From assembly GCF_001625305.1 (NCBI RefSeq), contig NW_017804587.1, forward strand, positions 573,045 to 637,044: a stretch of 64,000 bases of DNA, read 5' to 3'. The DNA is from Branchiostoma belcheri. Lineage: Eukaryota > Chordata > Leptocardii > Amphioxiformes > Branchiostomatidae. Each line of letters opens with the position of its first letter. Position 1 is the first letter of the stretch. Below the pieces are notes generated by a model. That model made no database searches, was not told where the DNA came from, and saw nothing but the letters and a program-made list of their open reading frames with translations. The position numbers and the translations under genes are program-made. Positions 23,201 through 31,930 of the stretch are shown here, piece after piece.

Positions 23201-26200
23201 AAAAGGTGAGATCCTGTCATCCTTTGCTTAAATGGAAGCATCCTACAGTCACACTGCCAGGGGTTAGAGCCAAGGTTAGTTATTGAGACGGAGGCCAGTA
23301 TGCCATATGCCTCAGGTGGTAGTGTCTCCATTTCATTGTCTTCCATATCAAGGTTTGACAGCATAGAAAGGTTTGATAAGAGAGCAACAGGAAAAGTATA
23401 GATCATGTTGTTGGATAAATCCAGACTACTGAACTGGGGCAGATTTGCAAATGTGTCAGGCGCAATGGTGCTGATTCTGTTGTGTCTAAGATCTAGAGTT
23501 TGGAGCTTTGGGGTGCTATTGAAAGTGCCTGCCTCAATACTGTTCATGCCATTGTGATGCAGGTTAAGAATCTCCAGATTATCAAGTCCTTCAAACATGT
23601 AGGCTAGGACACTGGTCAGCCGGTTGCCAAAAAGCCTTAGGTCACGTAGAATGGTCAAACCGTAAAATGCATTGTTACTGATAGATGAAATTTGATTATA
23701 ACCAAGATGTAATGTTAGTAGGCTCCTATACCTTGAGAATTCATACTCCCGTAAGGTTGTAATTTCATTGCCATACAACGTAAGATATGTGATGTTTGTA
23801 GGCAAGAACTGAGGAACACCGTTCAGGCCTACGTCACGGCAGTTACAGAATGATAAGGGACAGCTGCTGTGACAGGTTGGTTGCTGGCTGCTGGTGGGTC
23901 CTGTTTCCCTCAGGATGATCAGCAGAAGAACCAGCAGTCTCTTCATCTTGTTCCTTAAACAAAGAAACAAAGATCCTGTCTAACATGTGATACAGAGTTG
24001 ATTTTAGGATATAAGTAAAATTTGATTTTGTCAATCCAGGATGAAATATTTACGAGACAGCATTTTGCTGTGACTTGAAAACATTCTTGGATCATAGACC
24101 CATTTGGCGTGAAGCAAAAATTACATTACAAATCAAATTGTTTTAACTCTTTGTTCTGTTTCAACTCTGTTTGGGCAAACAGTCTCACCTGGATTACAGC
24201 ACAGTCTGTAGGTTGCCTCCTTCTTGTCAAACACAGAGTAGCCGATGCTGATGTTGTGCTTCAGTCTGATAGACTATGTGAAATGAAATAAAATGTCTAC
24301 TCTGACACATTGAACATTTATTGAACTTTGCTTAGCAAATCATGTCAACTGTGCTTAGCTTACTAGTTAGTTGGAGCAGCCACAACAGAGAAAAATGCTG
24401 TACAACACTTCACCCCAACCCAGATGATCAATCAGACCTTTTAGCAACTGTGTCCACGGTGGCTGAGTCTACCAACAGGAAAGGATGCAAACCCATTGCT
24501 TACTTTGTTGTCAGGAAACAATGAAACTGCACATTTTCTTACAAGTTTTTTTTAATTTTTGCATGGCTGTTGCTAAGGTTGGCATACCCGAAATATTGAA
24601 ATTCATACATTCATTTTTGCCTCTTTATTGTAAAGACATTAGATAATACTTAATAACCATAGAAAGCTCATAAAAGTGACAGGTGTAGTCGTGAAATCAA
24701 GCAATAAGTCTGAGACTAGGAAGAAGAAGTTAGTAAAGGAGACCCACAAAAGCCTTACTTGTAAAGAGAAAGTACAATATATAATAAGTCACTCAGAAAA
24801 AGACTTACTAGTACTTATCAGGCTCGTTCCTCCCCAAGTTCTTAGGATCCCAGGCAACCTTTTGCCAAAAAGTCTTCTAAAATGACCAAGGCTCGCAGTC
24901 CTCACAGCTTCCAACTCACCTGATCTACGACGAAGGAAGAAGTGTGTAGCCTTAAATCTGAAAACACCCTATCTTGTTTTTGTCACATGGATTTGTAATG
25001 GTATAAGGGAATTCTGTTTTTTGACTTTGTTCAAAAGAGGAATTGGGTCTGGTGACAATGAAGAAGTCTGTTGTCTGTTATATTTTTTTACCACCCTATA
25101 GCTACAACCGTGCATTACTCATATTTTGTTTTTGCCACATGGTAGTTAAATGTAATAGAAATAGGGGTTTCTGTTTTCTTGGCTTTGTTCAACAGAGGAA
25201 CTGGACCAGTTGTCCAGTTTCAGCATGAATGAATGAGAGCTCCTTAGTTTTCAGATGGATGGTCTGACTTTACTCAAGGCCCAATGGGACTGTCAGAAAT
25301 CTTGTTCAGACAAGCCCTAGGTGCACTTACCTGGGTGGCTTAAGCTGCATGGGTGCAGCAACAAGTTATTTCCAACTTGACCCTTATTAGGTCAATCTGC
25401 AGTAACCTTTGTATAATTCCTGACACTCTATATTCCAAGCAAATGCAGATAAACACCGAAACAATACCTCCATACCTGGAGGTAATACCGTATGTTCATC
25501 ATCCTTACCACACACTTTAAAAAAGTTAACAAACAGCACTAAAACTTAAGACTCCAGAACTCGTTCCTACATCAGTCTATCAGACTCTACAATCAGACTG
25601 TATAAACTTGTCATACATGCCTGGGATGTACTGTACATATAAGTAGTGTATATATCTATGTATATAAATTATGTACACGTATGTAATAATGTTATGTGTT
25701 TATTTTAATGTAATGATGTAAATACCAATACCATTCAGGCAACATTATAGTTATATTTTGTATGTCTGCAATGTTGGTATGGAAATAAAGAATTGAATTG
25801 ACTATTTATAATCAACATGATAAATACCTAAGTTTGTGACCTTGCAGGTCGTGACCCATGTAGAGAAGGAGCTGGGGGTCAAAGTTCAGGAGGTGAAGAT
25901 GGAGAAGCTGAAGTACTCATTCCAAATATGGTCGGCGATGATGTCAGAGTCAGCTGACAACCAGACCTTCTGTGAGCTCATGTCGCACAACGAGAGTAAC
26001 CCTGTCAACCCATATAAGGTAAGGGGTGTTCTAATACAACCCATATAAGGTAAGGGGTGTTCTAATACATCCCATATAAGGTAAGGGGTGTTCTAATACA
26101 TCCCATATAAGGTAAGGGGTGTTCTAATACATCCCATATAAGGTAAGGGGTGTTCTAATACATCCCATATAAGGTAAGGGGTGTTCTAATACATCCCATA

Positions 26201-27035
26201 TAAGGTAAGGGGTGTTCTAATACAACCCATATAAGGTAAGGGATGTTCTAGGGATTACGCTATCATTTACTATGAACCATTATAAAGTGTGGTAATAAAA
26301 ACTTCAACAACTTGTATATTGCACTTGCACTCAACTTCTCTCAGATCCGTCAGAAACAATTATTTATTTTAGGATGCCCAGCTGATACCAAGAGGACACT
26401 TTGAAATACTTCGAGGCATTTAACTATATACTGTTAGTAGTATCCTCAGCCTAACCCTTACAACCCAAGAATACCAAACGATGAAACGGATTGTCAGTGA
26501 GTGGAATCATCCGGGTTTGTTAAGAAACTGTATTTCATATTTGAATCATACCATGTGGCAAGGTGACATGAAAATCTGTTTTGCGTTTATTCTGCAGGAG
26601 TTTGTGAAGTGGATGTTCGGGAAGTCGGAGCACACCCTGCCAGCCATCGGCCTGGGGATGACTGAGAAGGTGACCCAGCTGACCACCGAGCAGAACAAGA
26701 ACTTCATCAAGATGTGTGCCAACCTCAAGACAGAGTTCGAGAACATGCTCGGGGAGAAGGGGATCCTGTTCTACCCCTCCCACCCCAAGCCTGCTCCCAA
26801 ACACAACGCCCCCCTCCTCACACCCTTCAACTTTGCATACACGGGGATTTTTAACGTCCTGGGCTTCCCGGTTACCCAGGTTCCCCTGGGGCTGGGGTCG
26901 GAGGGCGTGCCCCTGGGGTTACAGGTCGTGGCCCTGCCCTACAATGATCACATGACCCTGGCAGTGGCCGTGGAACTGGAGAAGGCGTTTGGGGGGTGGG
27001 TAAATCCGGGGAGGGTGGAAGAACCGGGGGACTGA
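11032..27035 (+). CDS. FAAH2-like fatty acid amide hydrolase, seven exons, N-terminal exon not seen
   Basis: A serine hydrolase of the amidase-signature family. Family members cleave lipid amides such as anandamide, oleamide and N-acyl taurines; vertebrate FAAH2 is membrane-bound, on lipid droplets or ER-type membranes. Exons 11032-11251, 11929-12138, 15813-15932, 16435-16589, 19851-19949, 25848-26018 and 26598-27035 all have GT-AG borders. They join in frame to 471 codons including the stop. The catalytic triad is complete: Lys67 (TAKEAF), Ser142 (IVGGSSGGEG) and Ser166 (GSDIGGSIRMP). The spacings of 75 and 24 residues match those of mammalian FAAH. Vertebrate FAAH2 is about 530 residues, so roughly 60 N-terminal residues, including the membrane anchor, are missing. 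Their exon is either upstream of the window or unrecognised. Introns 4 and 5 each contain a gene on the other strand. Confidence 0.93.
11252..11928 (+). other. FAAH2 intron
   Basis: Contains a CA/TA-rich microsatellite at about 11,509-11,575 and a T-rich tract just before the acceptor at 11,929. No other feature is seen. Confidence 0.6.
11929..12138 (+). CDS. FAAH2-like exon with the cis-serine loop
   Basis: Enters in phase 1 and leaves in phase 1 (TTCA G|GTAAAT). It codes GLPNTSGLVARKD, then the TNCSELCMWYESSN block and the IVGGSS loop. Ser142 of that loop corresponds to the cis-serine of the Ser-Ser-Lys triad. The 3' edge is copied three times downstream. Confidence 0.95.
12139..12605 (+). 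repeat. Three degenerate tandem copies of the exon-3 donor edge
   Basis: Copies of the exon end (ACCACAAACAATGCCTACAA ... GGCAGTTCAG plus the donor) finish at 12,292, 12,449 and about 12,599, after the true end at 12,138. The spacings are 154, 157 and 150 bp. The first two copies keep CAG|GTAGAT donors; the third has lost its donor (TTCAAATAAG). The intron sequence between copies is also repeated (CCTAATCCTAAACC and CCTAACCTTAGCC-like words). Decay increases with distance from the exon, as if the copies were made stepwise. Confidence 0.9.
12606..15812 (+). other. FAAH2 intron
   Basis: CpG-poor, AT-rich sequence without a recognisable gene. It includes a short foldback near 12,672-12,690 (CACGTGGTGTACGTGG) and an X-box-like site at 13,109-13,123, listed separately. 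Confidence 0.5.
13109..13123. promoter_or_regulatory. RFX X-box-like palindrome
   Basis: GTTGCCATTGGCAAC consists of two perfect RFX half-sites (GTTGCC and GGCAAC) with a 3-bp spacer, within the range known for RFX X-boxes. It lies in an intron of the FAAH2-like gene. Function is inferred from the motif only. Confidence 0.4.
15813..15932 (+). CDS. FAAH2-like exon with the nucleophilic serine
   Basis: Phase 1 in and phase 1 out (CCTGCAG before GTGGAGAGG; CTCAG|GTGAGC). It codes GEGCILAAGGS, then GSDIGGSIRMP and the FFNGIFGHKPTS block of the amidase signature. Ser166 is the predicted nucleophile. This exon shows no echo on either side. Confidence 0.95.
15933..16434 (+). other. FAAH2 intron
   Basis: About 500 bp with a C-rich polypyrimidine tract directly before the acceptor at 16,435. 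Nothing else is seen. Confidence 0.6.
16435..16589 (+). CDS. FAAH2-like exon
   Basis: Enters in phase 1 and leaves in phase 0 (GAGAAG|GTTAGT). It codes GIVSNQGQFPNAVGQ, the TGPMCRFAEDLLPMLKIMAG block and LKLEEK, all close to vertebrate FAAH2. The last 64 bases and the donor are copied downstream. Confidence 0.95.
16590..16890 (+). repeat. Tandem copies of the exon-5 donor edge
   Basis: CCTGCTGCCCATGTTAAAAA occurs at 16,526 in the real exon, at 16,698 and at 16,864, a spacing of 172 and 166 bp. The first copy keeps the full exon end and an identical donor (AAG|GTTAGTTCTAG), plus the intron segment with GGGCAGCACCCAT. The second copy stops after about 28 bases. Splicing the copies in would introduce an immediate TAA in the frame I checked. 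Confidence 0.92.
16891..17599 (+). other. FAAH2 intron, downstream of the nested TRIM gene
   Basis: AT-rich. On the minus strand, AATAAA-type signals near 17,033 could serve as the poly(A) signal of the TRIM gene that ends at 17,600. No other feature is seen. Confidence 0.4.
17600..19492 (-). CDS. TRIM-NHL protein (RING, B-box 2, coiled coil, NHL propeller), intronless
   Basis: A 630-residue single open frame with the order of TRIM2/3/32/71-type E3 ubiquitin ligases. The RING (residues 20-59) has Cys20, 23, 35, His37, Cys40, 43, 56 and 59. The B-box 2 (105-136) has Cys105, His108, Cys117, 120, 125, 128, His133 and 136. A coiled coil rich in Lys/Gln/Glu spans about 145-260. A Pro/Thr/Ser-rich linker follows (265-320), then NHL repeats (about 340-630) with the recurring pattern DPSGVAVSEDGEIFLADCEN. 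No filamin domain is visible. Known relatives attach ubiquitin and use the propeller to bind RNA or protein; its own target cannot be read from sequence. The start could also be Met5. It lies wholly inside a FAAH2 intron on the other strand; absence of introns suggests a retro-copy origin. Confidence 0.93.
   Translation of the reverse strand: MEKKMATASFGATITEELSCSVCLELFTRPKVLPCQHTFCQDCLQDHARRGRTFQCPNCRLLVKLPPEGVTGLPDNRLVTSLCEQLKNQVLSVETSEESQSGNRCSVHPSREAQLYCKPCHVPICEQCLEEAHEGHLNTSVKKAAKDRRPVIQDLINDVRKIMETYNYLDKQEKDLNQQKQQIDKSISMAFDKMVQKLTERKDHLLSQVQQNHRKNLDRIQKGRVVRKELSDACDQAEHAMEHGGARFLSQENILTQVVGKHRGNAVPTPVQTQPAVFQPTDTPVPALGYLKIQPLPSAPVQKTTASSSTGTQGTGQSVENVLHEYRSVWSLGKQGSGNWEFNDPSGVAVSEDGEIFLADCENQRIQVITKQGDRWPWKVHLFPTVLPDGQKMSPDDVAMDGEGNLWVVGCTKSANFAVQYDKQGIWVLRTIDLQHTKWVRGIAVDTRRNHILITQTTGDGDNKHGEVLVFQPDGTLVRTVGVQPALGHGTWKKIRKLVGTGHGGGQQQGMVFPWFITVNGEGNILVSDVGNTCIYVYNEGGRLLFRFGGEESGEGQLKTPIGICTDRAGNIIVADMGKRELELFDRKGKFLKHIFTEEKVHVPHAVAFTKQGNLIVTDCVNHQVYILYR
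19493..19850. other. Gap between the TRIM start and the next FAAH2 exon
   Basis: This 358-bp stretch must hold any close promoter of the minus-strand TRIM gene and the FAAH2 acceptor. No TATA box or other clear site was recognised. Confidence 0.4.
19851..19949 (+). CDS. FAAH2-like exon
   Basis: A 33-codon, phase-0 exon (ACACCAG before GTTGACTTG; AAAATG|GTGAGT). It codes VDLKALNFYSIEDDGGSWL and a Lys/Gln-rich helix. Human FAAH2 has an equivalent stretch with LKFYWMEHDGGS at this place. No echo is seen. Confidence 0.93.
19950..22125 (+). other. FAAH2 intron, downstream of the nested LRR gene
   Basis: No coding signal. It includes (GT)n near 20,070, and at 22,051 the 18-base word GGCCACACCAATTTAATT, identical to the terminal repeat of the MITE at 61,700. 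Minus-strand AATAAA-like words near 21,398 could end the LRR transcript. Confidence 0.45.
22126..23970 (-). CDS. LRR single-pass membrane protein, intronless
   Basis: A 614-residue frame. Met9 (MKRLLVLLLIIL) is a likely alternative start and begins a signal peptide. Then follow an LRR N-terminal cap (Cys33, 37, 42, 44), about seven to eight LRRs (58-235) and an LRR C-terminal cap (NPWQCDC with Cys240, 242, 263, 285). A Ser/Thr/Pro-rich stalk, probably O-glycosylated, spans 288-435 and has repeated LSTVSxS units. A transmembrane helix lies at about 440-468 with KRRTRK after it. The 146-residue tail holds two diverged copies of a Tyr-x-Val-Pro/Pro-rich module (Tyr513 and Tyr574). The layout resembles cell-surface LRR adhesion or immune receptors; no TIR or Ig domain is present. 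It sits in a FAAH2 intron on the opposite strand. Ligand and pathway are unknown. Confidence 0.9.
   Translation of the reverse strand: MFLCLRNKMKRLLVLLLIILRETGPTSSQQPTCHSSCPLSFCNCRDVGLNGVPQFLPTNITYLTLYGNEITTLREYEFSRYRSLLTLHLGYNQISSISNNAFYGLTILRDLRLFGNRLTSVLAYMFEGLDNLEILNLHHNGMNSIEAGTFNSTPKLQTLDLRHNRISTIAPDTFANLPQFSSLDLSNNMIYTFPVALLSNLSMLSNLDMEDNEMETLPPEAYGILASVSITNLGSNPWQCDCRMLPFKQRMTGSHLFEFQITCAGPASLQGKSLLHDVNAEDLICEQTTVTVSPSPSTSSPVVHPGASTSIQTPSTTLTTHSTTALSTVSPSSSSDTGEKSTSTVSTSSPTPRAHTTSGLSTVSTSPSFDQPGMSIKPSSTQTASTTHLADSTPVLSTVSTSSSDSPESPRSPTTPEYPVPAGTHVPPQLTDGNAGPPLVFISMPVYLSGLLSAAVVTLLICSILITVKYLCKRRTRKTLSGQDSDACFTNTNLPALDAVTSDGQIQKSGQRYLVPSPSPPSAMSKIQRGQGRNTVAALQQAETPHKGMMMHSYPSQRSQPGQRQNLYRAEKGYQVPCPLPPSGSAAGTLDDHKNESVAALGADANHYEPLRKH
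23971..25847 (+). other. FAAH2 intron, upstream of the nested LRR gene
   Basis: Any promoter or 5' noncoding exon of the minus-strand LRR gene should be here. I could not recognise one. No coding feature is seen. Confidence 0.4.
25848..26018 (+). CDS. FAAH2-like exon
   Basis: A 57-codon phase-0 exon (CTTGCAG before GTCGTGACC; CATATAAG|GTAAGG). It codes THVEKELGVKVQEVKMEKLK, then YSFQIWSAMMS, which matches the KMKYSFQLWIAMMS block of vertebrate FAAH2. Its donor is repeated eight times downstream. Confidence 0.95.
26003..26245 (+). repeat. 31-bp tandem repeat of an exon end and its splice donor, eight copies
   Basis: CATATAAGGTAAGG starts at 26,011, 26,042, 26,073, 26,104, 26,135, 26,166, 26,197 and 26,228, each 31 bp apart. 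Every unit contains the full junction CATATAAG|GTAAGGG. The copies are nearly identical, so the array is younger than the other exon echoes. Only the first donor keeps the reading frame; reading on to the second meets TAA within the first repeat. Confidence 0.97.
26246..26597 (+). other. Last FAAH2 intron, distal part
   Basis: About 350 bp, AT-rich, ending with TTTATTCTGCAG. A frame starting at an ATG at 26,481 runs into the last exon without a stop, but splicing into phase 0 at 26,598 fits the protein better. Confidence 0.6.
26598..27035 (+). CDS. FAAH2-like terminal exon
   Basis: 146 codons including TGA, phase 0. It codes EFVKWMFGKSEHTLPAIGL, the FYPSHPKPAPKHNAPL segment, FNFAYTGIFNVLGFPVTQ and LGLQVVALPYNDHMTLAVA, ending with FGGWVNPGRVEEPGD. 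All of these blocks are conserved with vertebrate FAAH2, and the C-terminus is only a few residues longer. Confidence 0.96.
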   Translation, partial: EFVKWMFGKSEHTLPAIGLGMTEKVTQLTTEQNKNFIKMCANLKTEFENMLGEKGILFYPSHPKPAPKHNAPLLTPFNFAYTGIFNVLGFPVTQVPLGLGSEGVPLGLQVVALPYNDHMTLAVAVELEKAFGGWVNPGRVEEPGD

Positions 27036-30000
27036 TAAACAACAACAGAAGTTTGTTTTATTTGTTTGTTTGAGGTTCAGTCACATTCGTCATAGGCTGT
27101 CGTACGATTGCGATTCCATGGGAATTTACAAAGCACTGGCTGTGACAGAACCAACTTACAAGGATCTGAAACAGCCTTTTCCATAACACAACAGTCAGAT
27201 TTTGCTTGACACATGCACGGCTGTTCCAATAATGTCCTCAGTTTGTAATGGTATGATGATTGCATGACGTTTGTGACTGACTGGAACCTTATTAAGATCC
27301 ACCACATAGATAACTTATCACTCTCCAAGGATTGCAATTACACACTACAGGACAGGGCAACAATATCAGGCCACACCAACAGGATTTGTTGTTTCTTAGA
27401 GTTTTAGAAACGAACTGGTAAGAGTGCAAACTGAGAAAGAATATGATCATACAAAAAACTGCTTGCTGGCTTCTAATCTCAGCATGCACATTTAATAGCC
27501 TTGGAGACAAAGTCTTAAGCTATGACATTAGCTTATCTTTTGATAGGTTTTCATTTTACCTGAGAAAGGAGTAAGTTTGTTGGAGTGTACTTACGAGTAT
27601 TTGTCTCGAGACAGGGTCACATGAGAAACTACAATATTCTACTTGGCTTTCTATTTGCTGCTATGAGTGCAATATGCAGCTTGCTTTGAAGCTAACTGAT
27701 TTTTAACCTACAACCTGCTACATTAGCTGTTTGGCACCAAATTTGTATTATCATATTAAGCAGCAGAGAGAATGTTAAGTGGTTGTCAGGCAGAGTTATG
27801 TGGTGACTTTTAAGTGAAGTGTTTAGAAATTATCCAATGAGAATGTCAGAAAGGTTTCGTGGAGAGGGGGGGGGGATACTAGTATGTAAGAAATCACATC
27901 AGAGGGACCATGAGAAAAGTTACAGGGAAGTGAACAAACAAGAAAAGAGACTTGATAGGTCCGGAAATAAAAATCCGTAACTGATCCAGTAATAGAGTTT
28001 GAATTTTCTTACGAAGAAAAGAGACTGTGAGATTTTATTGCTGACCCAAAAAAACATGTAAAACTCTGATTTTTTCACAAACTCCTGAAGGCTGTTAGAT
28101 CTGGAAAATGATGACCATGTAGCCCCATATGGTACAGACAGGCAACATTTTTTAAGTAAAAAAGAAAACCTGCCAAAATCAAACTGTCATTTACAGAATA
28201 AAGTTTTTGTGGTCTGAAATGCCAAAACTTAGCTACAAATTTGCCTGAATTCTGATGTCAAAATCTTCATGAATTCTCAGCTGTTGTTTAGTGGTTTTAA
28301 ATCAGACCGTGTGTTTCTAAGTTGATGAAAGTTGAACTTCAAGGGCTGGATCAAGAGTTAAAGTACAGATATCAAAAGATATTTCCTCGAAAATTATCAG
28401 AAACAAGCAAACTATCTAGTAAGTAACCACACTAGCTACTGTAGACCCTTGAGCCTTGGTTTTGAGACCTTTCAATAACTTAGCACTATTACCAGAAATA
28501 ATTTGAGCTAATTCCGGCTTCATCTGAGAACAGTTTTCAAACTGCTGTTGGAGTCTATTATTTTGTTGAATGGACCAATATAAAATAAATTTTCTACATT
28601 TTGGTTGGAGTACCCAATGTGAAATCAGATCTCTACTTTTAGACTTATTACCACTGTGAAAGATTTGTTTCTGTTTTGGCATACTTTAGTCAGTAATAAC
28701 TCGAGAAGCTATGGATTGTGATGATATTTGGTATGTGGGTAGGTGTTGCTGTATACTGTTTTCTGTATTTAAGACTGTTTTTCTGATCGCTATGCCAAAG
28801 CTACATATGTATGGAGCCTCCTATACTGTAAAAGGCAACTTTGTGTTGGGGTCCAACTTGTGTTACCAGTATGTATGTATGTATGTGTGTATATGTATCA
28901 GTGTCTATGCATTGTATTCCATAGCTTTTGTATGTAGCACTTCAGCATACCACACCAGCTTTGCAGACATGTAATTCCAACCAAGTATATTACATTGAGG
29001 TTAAAGTGTTTGTTATATGATCTGACACTGATCTCTATATTTGAAAGTTAGCACATATATGTATATATTTGTGATGTCTAAGTCTGTGTCTTCTGTGAAA
29101 TACATATCTTTGTGAAAAACTATGTGAGAATTATGATATGTCCTGTATATGCTGCAAATGTTTGTAATTGTGTCTCTTATATTTGTGATGATTTTGAAGT
29201 TGCTGTGACGGCTTACATATCTATTGACACAGTATAATAATATTACTTGCTCTTATATGGTATGATCACAGCACTGCGTGAATTATTATATTATTATGCT
29301 TTTTCAAGAATTAAAATGCCTGGAACAATTCCTATGTTGTCCTTTGTTTACTTGTATGGTTCTCTTCTTAGACTAGTAGTATGATTCTAATATATTATAC
29401 TATCTGGAAACATAGTACCTCTAAAATGATATTTAACTGTTATATTGGATTTCAAATATAGTGGTAGTATATTGTTACCAAAAAGGTATTTCAGTGAAAG
29501 GTAAATTTTTAGATCTGTCTAGTTTTGGCCAGTTCCTAACGTTTTCCAGCAATCAAGTCAAGTCTGGTAGAGGCTACGTCGAAAGCCAGGTCCTGAAGTC
29601 CCACTGTACTGTATGTATGAATGTAGTGAAATAGCCACTTCCGGTTGCAACAGTTTCGCCACAAGGTGACCGAGAAATGTTCAGTTCTGCAAACGAGGAG
29701 ACCATGAGCTCGCCAGAAAAATAAAATTAAAATTGTAGCTTAAGAGTTTTTCATGGTCATAATCGATAAAGTATTAAAATTGCACGACAAAAATGTTTAG
29801 AGAGTGAAGAAAGTTGTTTAGGAAGGTGGTTTAAGATTTAATTTTTCGTCTTCATCAAGTATAATCCGTAAACCCCAAGAGAGCCTAATTTTGGCCGTCT
29901 GAAACCGGAAGTGCGGAAAAGAGGCCGTATCTCGTTAACGGAGCGAGTTTCACTCCCGGATTTCGGCGTTTTGGGAATGGGGAAACGCAGAAGGCTCGTA

Positions 30001-31142
30001 TGGGGGTTTCAAATTTTGGAATTCTTTTCTGATTAAAAGTTATTCCATTGATATTTGGCAGTCGGTATGGGATGTTTCATACCTATTTTGGTCCAAGGTT
30101 TAAAGTTACATAAAGAAATTTGGCCTATATGTATTTTTTATTTAAAAAATTTAATTATTTTTCAATAACTGAATTTTCGGTATTTTTCTCTTAATTTCAT
30201 GTCAGATTTTCTCATAAGTGATATAAATGGAAAGAATGGCTCATTATACACATCATTATATAATATTTTGCCAACTTAAACAGTCATTTTCCTTGTTTGC
30301 ACATATATTATGATGGCAACCCGCATAATACCCTATGAATAAACCACAACAGCATATCTATATCCTATGTATATAGTTCAGCAGGGCTCCCATAATCGCT
30401 CACTCAAAATGTTTTGAGAAAAGTCAGTATGGAAGTTGTGGTAAAATAAATACATTGGCGCCCAGGTTATACTTAATAGTTGTTAGAGAAAGCATCACTA
30501 CAAAGTCCGACAACACAGGAAGTCGTAACTGTCATAACCATTCTAAAAACAGGAAATCGATAAAATAATTGGTCAACAAAATAAAAGAAATCCAAACAAC
30601 TCTAACCGCAGTTTAAGAATAGGTTGTAAAACATGTTCCAGTTACAAACAATAGAATAATGATATGACAGTGTAGCGGTAAATCTGCCGCCTTCGTTAGA
30701 CATTCAAGCTAACAAACTAGCGTGGCTCCAAACAGATTAATGGCTTCGCCACTTCGGTTCTTCTTTTCCCTCTTCTTGTAAATCTAACAGGTGGCAATAA
30801 GCGTCCTTTCCTAAGTAAAACTTTCAACTGACAAAAAGACGCAAAAAGACGTACAGAAGCAATCTATTAAGTTAAAGTTCGTTCATCTTCTTGGAGGTTA
30901 AAACCAATGTTTCCCTCCCCTCCTTACCCCCTAGTTGACCCCCTTCCCCGCCGCCCTCCTCCCGACGCCCGTGTCCTGACGGAAGCGCGTTAACCACCTG
31001 CCCGCTGCCGCTATTGTCCCCGCCCTGCCCCGCACCTGGTGTGGAACAATGGTCCCGCCTCCGGGCACAACGCCTGTCCGGTCTGCACGCGACTCCTCAC
31101 ATCTGCCCGCTGTTCCACCCACCGCACCACTCCCTACGGAAA
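27036..31142 (+). other. FAAH2 3' UTR and intergenic DNA
   Basis: The first AATAAA words after the stop are near 27,967 and 28,196, so the 3' UTR may be 0.9-1.2 kb long. An (ATGT)n microsatellite lies at about 28,869-28,898. From about 29,600 the sequence becomes CpG-rich. A C-rich, CpG-containing stretch at 30,905-31,140 precedes the tandem unit below. No gene is recognised. Confidence 0.45.
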
Positions 31143-31930
31143 TACAACAGCAGGGTACAGGTCTTAAGGTGTGATCCAGGTACATTAAGCACTTCTTTTC
31201 ATTGTAGAGTCAAACCCTAGTCTTTTCCCAGTACGTTGAACCTGTGTGCTGTACACAGTTGGTGTCTGTTCAAGATCTACTTGTGGCGGACAGGAAAAGG
31301 TTAGCCTAAGTTAGTCGGCTAAAGTTGATCGGGAATCACTTCCAGTTTTCAACTATTGAAACTTTGCCACCAGGACAGGGTTGTGTGATACGTTCGTGAT
31401 CGCTGAACTCACTTGTCCTGTCAACTCCTAAGTTTTTGTACTATTTGTAAATCTGCCTAACACAGACAGATAGACAGACAGACTGACAGACGTCTAGACC
31501 GAGTGCGCAGTCTATCAAACCGCGACAGCCCAACCCAAAGAAGCAACAGGTAGGATCCCGTAACACTAAGCAGTGCTTCTCTGTTCAATGTCAAGTCAAA
31601 CTCTAGTATGTTTCAGGTACGCAAAAGTACTTTTCAGGTACGTTGAACCTGTGTGTTGTATAGAGTCGTTGTCTGTCCTTCTATTGTCGCCGTAAGTGGA
31701 AGGTTAGCTTGTGAGTCGGCTGAAGTTGATCGGGATTGACTTCCAGTTCTCAAGTATTGACACTTTGCCGTCAGGACAGGGTTGTGTGATACTTTCATGA
31801 TCGCTAGCCACTCGCACTATCTATTCTCAAGTTGTTATTCAATCTATTTGTAAATCTGACAGACAGACAGGTCCCAGTCCAGTGCACAGTCTCTCCAACC
31901 CGGCCGCCTGACCTGAAGAAGCAACAGGTA
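31143..31930 (+). repeat. Tandem duplication of a 5'-exon-like unit, about 378 bp each
   Basis: Two diverged copies share AGTACGTTGAACCTGTGTG-like and GGACAGGGTTGTGTGATAC words. A GACAGACAGAC tract follows, and each copy closes with AAGAAGCAACAG|GTAGGA at 31,549 and 31,927. The closing word reads as a good plus-strand splice donor. Neither copy has a long frame. The unit may be a duplicated noncoding first exon with its promoter (for the bHLH gene or a long noncoding RNA), or simply an intergenic duplication. The donor reading is inference. Confidence 0.75.

Noticed and set aside
30905-31185. GC-rich exon with CxxC and His residues
   Set aside because: In the frame with Cys/His pairs no acceptor or continuing exon was found, and the overlapping frames are equally open, so it is treated as C-rich noncoding DNA.
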